A stretch of 64,000 nucleotides of DNA. Origin: Apoda limacodes (Eukaryota > Arthropoda > Insecta > Lepidoptera > Limacodidae). Under the pieces are notes generated by a model that was not told the DNA's origin, did not search any database, and worked only from the letters and a program-made list of their open reading frames with translations. Location of the stretch: contig OX291549.1 of assembly GCA_946406115.1 (NCBI GenBank), forward strand, positions 18,313,901-18,377,900, written 5' to 3'. This document shows positions 58,480 through 64,000 of this stretch, one piece after another (position 1 is the first letter of the stretch; each line of letters opens with the position of its first letter). The position numbers were made by a program, and so were the translations under genes.

Positions 58480-60300
58480 TGCAATTTATATTAAGATGAA
58501 CAATCTTCAAATTCACCAACGTCCATCTTTTGATTGTTATTTTCCGATTTGTGTATAAAACAGCAGCATGGAAATTTTCAGAGTCGTACACTAACTTAAA
58601 ACTTCTTACTTTTAAGTTATAACTCCACCTGATGATGAAACTTATCTGCTAACATATAAGTATGTGCTTCTTCTAAAAATCTTAAGGTTATGGTTATGAA
58701 ATTTACTTCTTCCGAGTTGACAATATGCACCAAATATGTAAATAAGCCCCAATTCTCATTTTAAGCGGCACAGTTGTCCGACCATAGTACGAAATGTTTT
58801 AGTTCACGATATTGCATAAAGAATGCTCGGAAGCAGCTTATGATTTCATATTTTTTTCTTCTAGGAATTTCTTCGTATCAAATGCATGCAAACGTATCTT
58901 TGGAGTTATGAAGCTTTTTGTCTCCAAGAGGCACGAAACTCTCGTTATAAAATCAGTCTCAGGCAGAATATGACCATTTTAAATTCGGTAATTCTTGGAA
59001 GCATAAGACGTTTTTCTAAATCTACAGAGTAATAAATTGTGTCACATTCTGGATCATTGTTGTTGCGCATTTGGCAATCTTTGTCTTCTTGGTATTTTGT
59101 CTAACCTTAATGTATCGGCTACGATGCTCTTCAAATTCCATACATTCCTTGCAGTTGCAATGTCTAAAAGTTAGAGTTGTGAATTTTGTGTATTTCACAA
59201 ATTTTACATTCCTCTGTGCCAAGCTTAGCGAAAGATATGTAAAGACTTTTAACAACTTTCCGAAAATGTTCATAGGATATATATAATTTACCTGCGAAAA
59301 ATCTTCAGCTATTTTGGTTTTTCCACAGAAGTCCTGGTACATGACGCGAACATGCAAATCAGATCGTAAATATCTCCTTTTCGGGCATGTGATATTAATG
59401 GATTGAACGACTGAATGTGAGATATAATTTCGTCATTAGTCTTTTTTTTTTGGGTTTGGGTTCTGACCTCGGTTGTCCTGTGGTTTCAAAGCTGAATTAC
59501 CTTTTAGGGCGTTTCTAAGAGCTTTATATTTTTTTTGTGAAACCTTAAAGTGGTAAGAAAAAGAAACTCTTGCACACATTTATCTTTTCACCGCTATCGT
59601 TTAGTAAAAAGTATGAATTAGATGCGCTGCTATGACTTTACTGGTACTATGTCTCCGTACAAAGTTTTGGCTCAGTTTGTATGATGTCTTAGAAAATATT
59701 TTTTAAAATTTAAAATTTTGATTTATCACAAGTCTGTAAGCCTTTGTTATTTTTGTTATACATTTCTTTTTTCACGTTTCATTACAACCTTGTCTAATAA
59801 TATATTTAGTCGTAGCTTTTTCGCTTCGCATTTTTTATCTTTCAGCTAAATGTATATCATAAGTTTTACGTTTCCGCACAGTCCCTTTTTTTGTAAGTTC
59901 CTCTTAGTTCGCCAGTAAATCATTCTAATCGGTCTGATCTCTGTTATTTTCAAATTCTGGTGACTTTGATATTTTAATGTTGATCGTTTTTTGGAATCTC
60001 GAATTATGTCATTACCAGAATCGGAATCATAAATGTGACATCTATTTTGTGTAAGCGGAATATAATCTTTATCAAAAAAATGAATCGTCTAAGTCGAAAT
60101 CATTGTCAGATGGGGTAGTGTTAGAGTTTCTAAATAAAGCTTCTGTGGCATGTTCAATTTGTGGCACGTTTTCATTGATCCACATTTTAGTGTTGCGTTC
60201 GGGGATGTTTTCGGTCCTCAAGTCTTCATTTGACTTGTCATCGTTACATTCTACCTACATTGGAAATAGACAAAGAACTAGGTAACACTAGTGTATTTTT
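58480..60300 (-). pseudogene. decayed large transposase-like insect gene
   Basis: Reading the minus strand from 60300, broken frames give an acidic N-terminal part (NSNTTPSDNDFDLDDS near 60075-60125) and a basic part (RKRKTYDIHLAER near 59850). SGEKINVCKSFF follows near 59590. Next come HIQSFNPLISHARKG and LHVRVMYQDFCGKTK (59315-59360), then DTIYYSVDLEKRLMLPR (about 58990-59040). After that come LWSDNCAA followed by NENWGL (near 58760-58790) and AHTYMLADKFHHQ (near 58630-58660). This order fits an unnamed multi-copy insect family whose DNC...QNxNW and GHTxMxxDxxH motifs resemble a DDE-type transposase core. I recognise the pattern but cannot name the superfamily. There are many frameshifts and stops, so it is dead. 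Confidence 0.65.
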
Positions 60301-60447
60301 CAAAAAAAAATGATCCACATTAAGGACTATAGGATTTACATTTCAATGTTTTTCTGCATTGACTTCATTGTCTAATAATAGTTTAGTTTGTACTCTTTTC
60401 ATGTTTCTTGTCTGTAACAAAAGTGAATATTTCCGTAATTGTTTTCG

Positions 60448-60700
60448 TTGCCTTGACAGTGGCTCCTCTATAAACTAAGCAATTTCGACTTTTCAAACCA
60501 AATCATAATCAAACAATATTTATTGAAATAGGTTTCTAAGAACACTTTTTGAATCGTCAATCAGCGTCAGAGCTGACAAGATGTTCTATTTAAAGTAATA
60601 ATACAATACTTTGATAATTAGCTAAAGAGTAAATAAAAATAAGTTAGTAAGCTACTCAAAACAATGTCAAACATGTCAATTATAATTTTTGAATAATAAT
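60448..60700. repeat. dispersed repeat, copy 1 (relative of 63286-63535)
   Basis: Long shared stretch with 63286-63535, including AATATTTATTGAAATAGGTT, GAATCGTCAATCAGCGTCAG and ACTTTGATAATTAGCTAAAG. Divergence is low. It resembles the 3' part of a common lepidopteran retroelement in reverse, but no coding part is attached. Confidence 0.8.
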
Positions 60701-61795
60701 ATTTAATTACTATATTATTGCAATAAAATAAGTTATTCTCAATTTAAATTTTTATTTTACGTTTACAAACACAACTGTATTAATTATGGATAATAATGAT
60801 AACTAATACTTAACTTAAAGATCCGAAAAATAACACAAAGCAATATGTTGAGTTCCTGCGGCCTATGTCCAATTCCTATATATTGTATTATTTTTCCAAT
60901 TATTATGTTCTTAACACGTATTTTATATATAAAACGTTTTATAATACAATCAGTAAAAGGATTAAAATACGATATAACGGGAATCTTACCTTTACGTCCT
61001 ACCACTTTTTGACAGCTAGCGCTTAGGTTTTTTGATGGCAGTCTCGAACGCAACTGATGAAATGCTTACTTTCCCCTTACCTATCGTCTTAGTATGTTGC
61101 TTGGTAAATAAGACGCTTTTGAGTACTTACGTCTGTTCAATGAAGTATTGCCAGAGCAAAAAATATACCCAGATTAAAAGTAGACACAAATACCACAAGC
61201 GCCCTGGTGTTTTAGCAAAGCAGTTGCAAGCTGTGTGGTGGTCGACACCCGCTCTTCCACTGCACCGTTGCTAACCGTTTGGCGCCAGTTGTTCTACTTT
61301 ATACACATCTAGATACTTTGCTTATACCTAAAAAAACTTTTTGTCGACATTTTTCAGCTGAAAAATTAATTTGGCCAACGCAGTAGGTTATTATTTCATA
61401 GAATGAGAATTATTGCGAAAATATAAAAAAAGGTGAACCTTTTTTGTTCAAAACAATTTTCGTTGACAGTATTATAAAGCTCTGTAATCGTGATTTTTCA
61501 CAGATTTCTATTTCTATTTTCCAGATTTTTAGGACACACTGTTTAAAAGTTGGGAGCGCGAACACATATTTCTAGCCTTTGTTGCAAAGTATATATCAAA
61601 GTAAAACCTTAATAATCTCAATTACGTTTTTGACACCCTATTCAACGATGCTTCAAACGATGGGGCGCGTGAAAATATTTTCCATCCCTTAATTCAAGGT
61701 ATAGAGAGCTGCTCCTAATTTTTTTTTAATTATTTCAGCTTTGTTATTGTATGTTAGTGAGTAGATTAGTACAAAAATAATTTTGATCTTAATAT
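60701..61795. other. non-coding DNA with weak repeats
   Basis: 61445-61555 is a diverged relative of 35225-35360. No gene is seen. Confidence 0.5.
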
Positions 61796-61799
61796 ATAG

Positions 61800-62068
61800 G
61801 TAATTTTAATAACTTTGAACAACAAATCACACAGCGTCGTCAGGTCCCAAACTAAGCAAGGTTTGTATTATAGGTACCATACAAATGATAAAAATACTTA
61901 TTTTTATTCTTTTTGTAAATACAATACATATTTCAACCTGAAAAAACATACAAACACCCAGGCACGACAAACACATATGTTTATCACGTAAATGTTTGTC
62001 TAGCGCGGGGATGGAACCCTCGCTGCTTCAGTAGTTAAGTCATTACCAGCTGAGCTACTAAGGCTGTC
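61800..62068 (-). mobile_element. tRNA-derived SINE (Metulj-like)
   Basis: On the minus strand the element starts with a tRNA-like head. AGTAGCTCAGCTGGTAATG (A-box) lies near 62045 and GAGGGTTCCATCCCCGCGC (B-box and T-arm) near 62000. A body with GTCGTGCCTGGGTGTTTGT follows, then the 3' segment GGGACCTGACGACGCTGTGT near 61835. TTAATAA at 61806-61812 and 62072-62078 may be the target duplication. This head-body-tail order fits lepidopteran Metulj-type SINEs, transcribed by RNA polymerase III and moved by a LINE. Confidence 0.72.
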
Positions 62069-62743
62069 AAATTAATAAATTATTAGTGTGTTTCCTACCT
62101 TAATGACTATGGATTAGACAGAGAGTAAACAGTGGATTTATAGGGTGTTGCTATGGGTGTTACTTACACGAATAGTGAGGAACACGCTTCGCTTACTCTT
62201 GTGACGAACTCTCAAATATACAAGTCCCCTATTTTAGTTTCGTCTTTACGTGTGTTATGTTTACTTTGGTTACGCTTCAACCATTTGGAAACTGAAATGG
62301 TACATCTTAAAGATTTTCACTTCATAATAACGATTTATTTATGTTTCAATACCGAGGAAAAGTATTTTCTTATAGTTTTTTTTATTTGTATTTATTGAAG
62401 AAGAGTTAGGAAAAGGGAAGTCCTACCCACGATTCCTTTTCGTCAGAAAGATTTTTAAATTTAGTTTGATTTTCCAGTTTTATTTTAAAAATATGACTGG
62501 TAGACAAGACTTTTGGCCTCTGATTTTCCAATGAATATTATTAATTTAATAAATCAAATAAATAGGTTGAATTTTTTTTTGAAGGATAGTTGGATAAAAC
62601 CTTAATCTAACAACGCAAGTTATATTAAAGACAACATAATTTAAATTTGGACTGGAATAAATGCTTTTTCAGAATTTTTAATTCTTAATTAAATATTATC
62701 AATATGAATTAATACTTTCATATCAAAGATGCAGTCAAAAGAT

Positions 62744-62835
62744 TAACCTCGAGCCAGGACTTGAACCTGCGACCCTTACATTCCGTGTAAGTGCTAATTA
62801 AATATTATGACACTTAAACCATTAAGATGAAGCGA
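62744..62835 (-). pseudogene. tRNA-like sequence with a 14-15 bp interruption
   Basis: The minus strand reads TTCATCTTAATGGTTTAAGT (A-box-like) and, after an AT-rich insertion, CTTACACGGAATGTAAG, which folds as a 5-bp anticodon stem with a 7-base loop. Then GTCGCAGGTTCAAGTCCTGG carries the B-box and T-loop. The base before the putative anticodon is C instead of the near-universal T, and the D-arm is disrupted. It is a tRNA pseudogene or SINE head, not an active tRNA gene. Confidence 0.55.
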
Positions 62836-63285
62836 ATGATACTAAGTTTGTGCCATGCCAATAATAAATATACATAGACAGCTCGATTATACATTTTCAT
62901 ATACAAATTATATATTTTCGGAATCTTTGTATGAAATTTTTTCATTTCCTCCTTCAGATAGCCCTCATTGCGGATTCTTGATACCTAATTATAGAATACA
63001 TCTAGTATAACCACGGTAAACAATCGCAAAGCAAAAAAAAACTATTTCAATCAAATAAATTACACACTTGAATAAACAACTCGTTACTTAAAGGAATATC
63101 AGATAAAATTTATATAAAAATAGCTGTATTAAACTTGACTTAAAGAGCCATATCCATGGAGATTAATATCGTCTCTACTTATTCTCTGAAATAGTCTATA
63201 TATGTAAATAAATATATGAAACTGCAACTTTGTTTATGTAGTTGCCGAAAACGGAATATATATGCAAATCAAGCAAACAACATTT
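62836..63285. other. AT-rich non-coding DNA, nothing recognised
   Basis: No supported feature. Confidence 0.5.
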
Positions 63286-63535
63286 CGTTGCGTTGACAGT
63301 AGCTCCTCTATAAACTAAACAATTTCGAATCAAATCAAAATCAAACAATATTTATTGAAATAGGTTTCTAAGAACACTTTTGAATCGTCAATCAGCGTCA
63401 GAGCTGGCAAGAAGTTCTATTTGAAGTAATAATACAATACTTTGATAATTAGCTAAAGAGTAAACAATATGTACCGAAACACTTATGAGGTAATAAGCTA
63501 CTCAAAACAAAGTCAAACATGTCAATTATTATTTT
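63286..63535. repeat. dispersed repeat, copy 2 (relative of 60448-60700)
   Basis: Same orientation as copy 1. It carries an extra CAATATGTACCGAAACACTT insertion where copy 1 has AAATAAAAATAAGTTAG, shortly before the shared CTACTCAAAACAA. Confidence 0.8.
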
Positions 63536-63735
63536 TATTGTGTTTATGCGCACCATGTGAAGCGTCAAATATCGTCAATCGAGTGAAGGAATTCAAATAT
63601 TTAAGCGTATTCCGATATTTGATAGTACTAGTGGCATTAGCGCCATCATAATTAAAGTTTTGGACAATCATATGTACATACATATACTTCAAACTATCCA
63701 TACTATCCATGAATATAATATACACACCGGCACAA

Positions 63736-64000
63736 TTAGTGGAACAGAAATAAAAGTGAGACTATGAGATAATAACGCATATATTTGACGAAATCATTCA
63801 GATTGTTGGGGGGTAGTATTCTGGATTTAACCCTTCTCTTTAGCAAGTCCCTGACATGCTCTATCGGATTCATATCGGGGGAATTTGCTGGCCACTGCAT
63901 CACCGGTATACCTACGTGGCTCAGATATGCCTGTACCGATTGTGCACTATGAGCACGAGCATTATCTTGCATTAGAATAAAGTCGTCACCAATGGGGCAA
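63736..64000 (-). CDS. Tc1-type transposase, C-terminal part, running off the window
   Basis: The minus frame is open from the window edge (63999) to 63736. It shows PIGDDFILMQDNARAHS with the second catalytic aspartate (QDN) and WPANSPDMNPIEHV with the final glutamate. Exactly 34 residues separate them, the DD34E spacing of Tc1 elements. Such proteins cut and paste DNA at TA sites. The first catalytic aspartate and the DNA-binding domain lie outside the window. After NNLNDFVKY the usual end is replaced by YLIVSLLFLFH, so the C-terminus may be frameshifted. The downstream AATTAGTGGAACAGAAATAA (63736 and below) fits a Tc1 3' end near 63725-63760. Confidence 0.85.
   Translation of the reverse strand, partial: CPIGDDFILMQDNARAHSAQSVQAYLSHVGIPVMQWPANSPDMNPIEHVRDLLKRRVKSRILPPNNLNDFVKYMRYYLIVSLLFLFH

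Noticed and set aside
62744..62835. Functional tRNA gene
   Set aside because: The D-arm is interrupted and the base preceding the putative anticodon is wrong, so it is a pseudogene or SINE head.
60448..63535. LTR retrotransposon bounded by two direct repeats
   Set aside because: No TG...CA ends, primer-binding site, polypurine tract or gag/pol between the repeats.
1..64000. CRISPR arrays, operons, rRNA genes or other prokaryotic features
   Set aside because: All tandem repeats lack the spacer pattern of CRISPR arrays, and the composition and transposon content are those of an insect nuclear genome.

Overview
The window looks like intergenic or intronic chromatin from a lepidopteran (moth or butterfly) nuclear genome. 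The evidence is an AT-rich background, the absence of any convincing intact host gene in 64 kb, and a dense, nested set of transposons of kinds common in Lepidoptera. These include a poly(A)-tailed CR1/Jockey-type LINE family, RTE-clade LINE relics, Helitrons ending in CTAGT, a tRNA-derived SINE, a Tc1 transposase, MITEs, and dispersed repeats carrying the module CAAGTGCGAGTCGGACTCG.

The standout structure is at 2702-9047. It is a giant palindromic (foldback) Polinton/Maverick-like element with 1.8-kb inverted arms and matching AGTAGAGG... termini. A perfect 6-bp target-site duplication, ACTTTA (2696-2701 and 9048-9053), bounds it. Each arm carries subterminal 50-bp repeats, a C2H2 zinc-finger start and the 5' part of a decayed DNA polymerase B gene. 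On the minus strand the same gene reads on into the 529-bp loop. A 2.2-kb 5'-truncated LINE has inserted into the right arm about 18 bp from the loop. The layout is what snap-back copying of one end of a linear, protein-primed genome would give, followed by integration of the palindrome. That mechanism is inference.

The rest reads as layers of repeats. 9-16 kb holds a Helitron-like piece and a dispersed repeat. 16-28 kb holds RTE relics, a 25-bp GC-rich minisatellite, a 340-bp foldback, a MITE with 27-bp terminal repeats, a 152-bp tandem array, and a 598-bp Harbinger-like MITE with TTA duplications. 28-41 kb holds a second young LINE copy, the C-terminus and 3' end of a Helitron helicase, a LINE nested in a Helitron, and a Ty3/gypsy integrase relic. 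41-54 kb holds Helitron remnants, a five-copy ~106-bp tandem array, a MITE nested in a LINE, and two further LINE relics. 54.4-55.2 kb is an unexplained GC-rich island. 58.5-60.3 kb carries the decayed copy of a large transposase-like insect gene. The right edge has a SINE, a tRNA-like sequence and the C-terminus of a Tc1 transposase running off the window.

No host protein-coding gene, rRNA gene, CRISPR array or operon was found. The listed open frames are almost all either transposon remnants or chance frames in AT-rich DNA.
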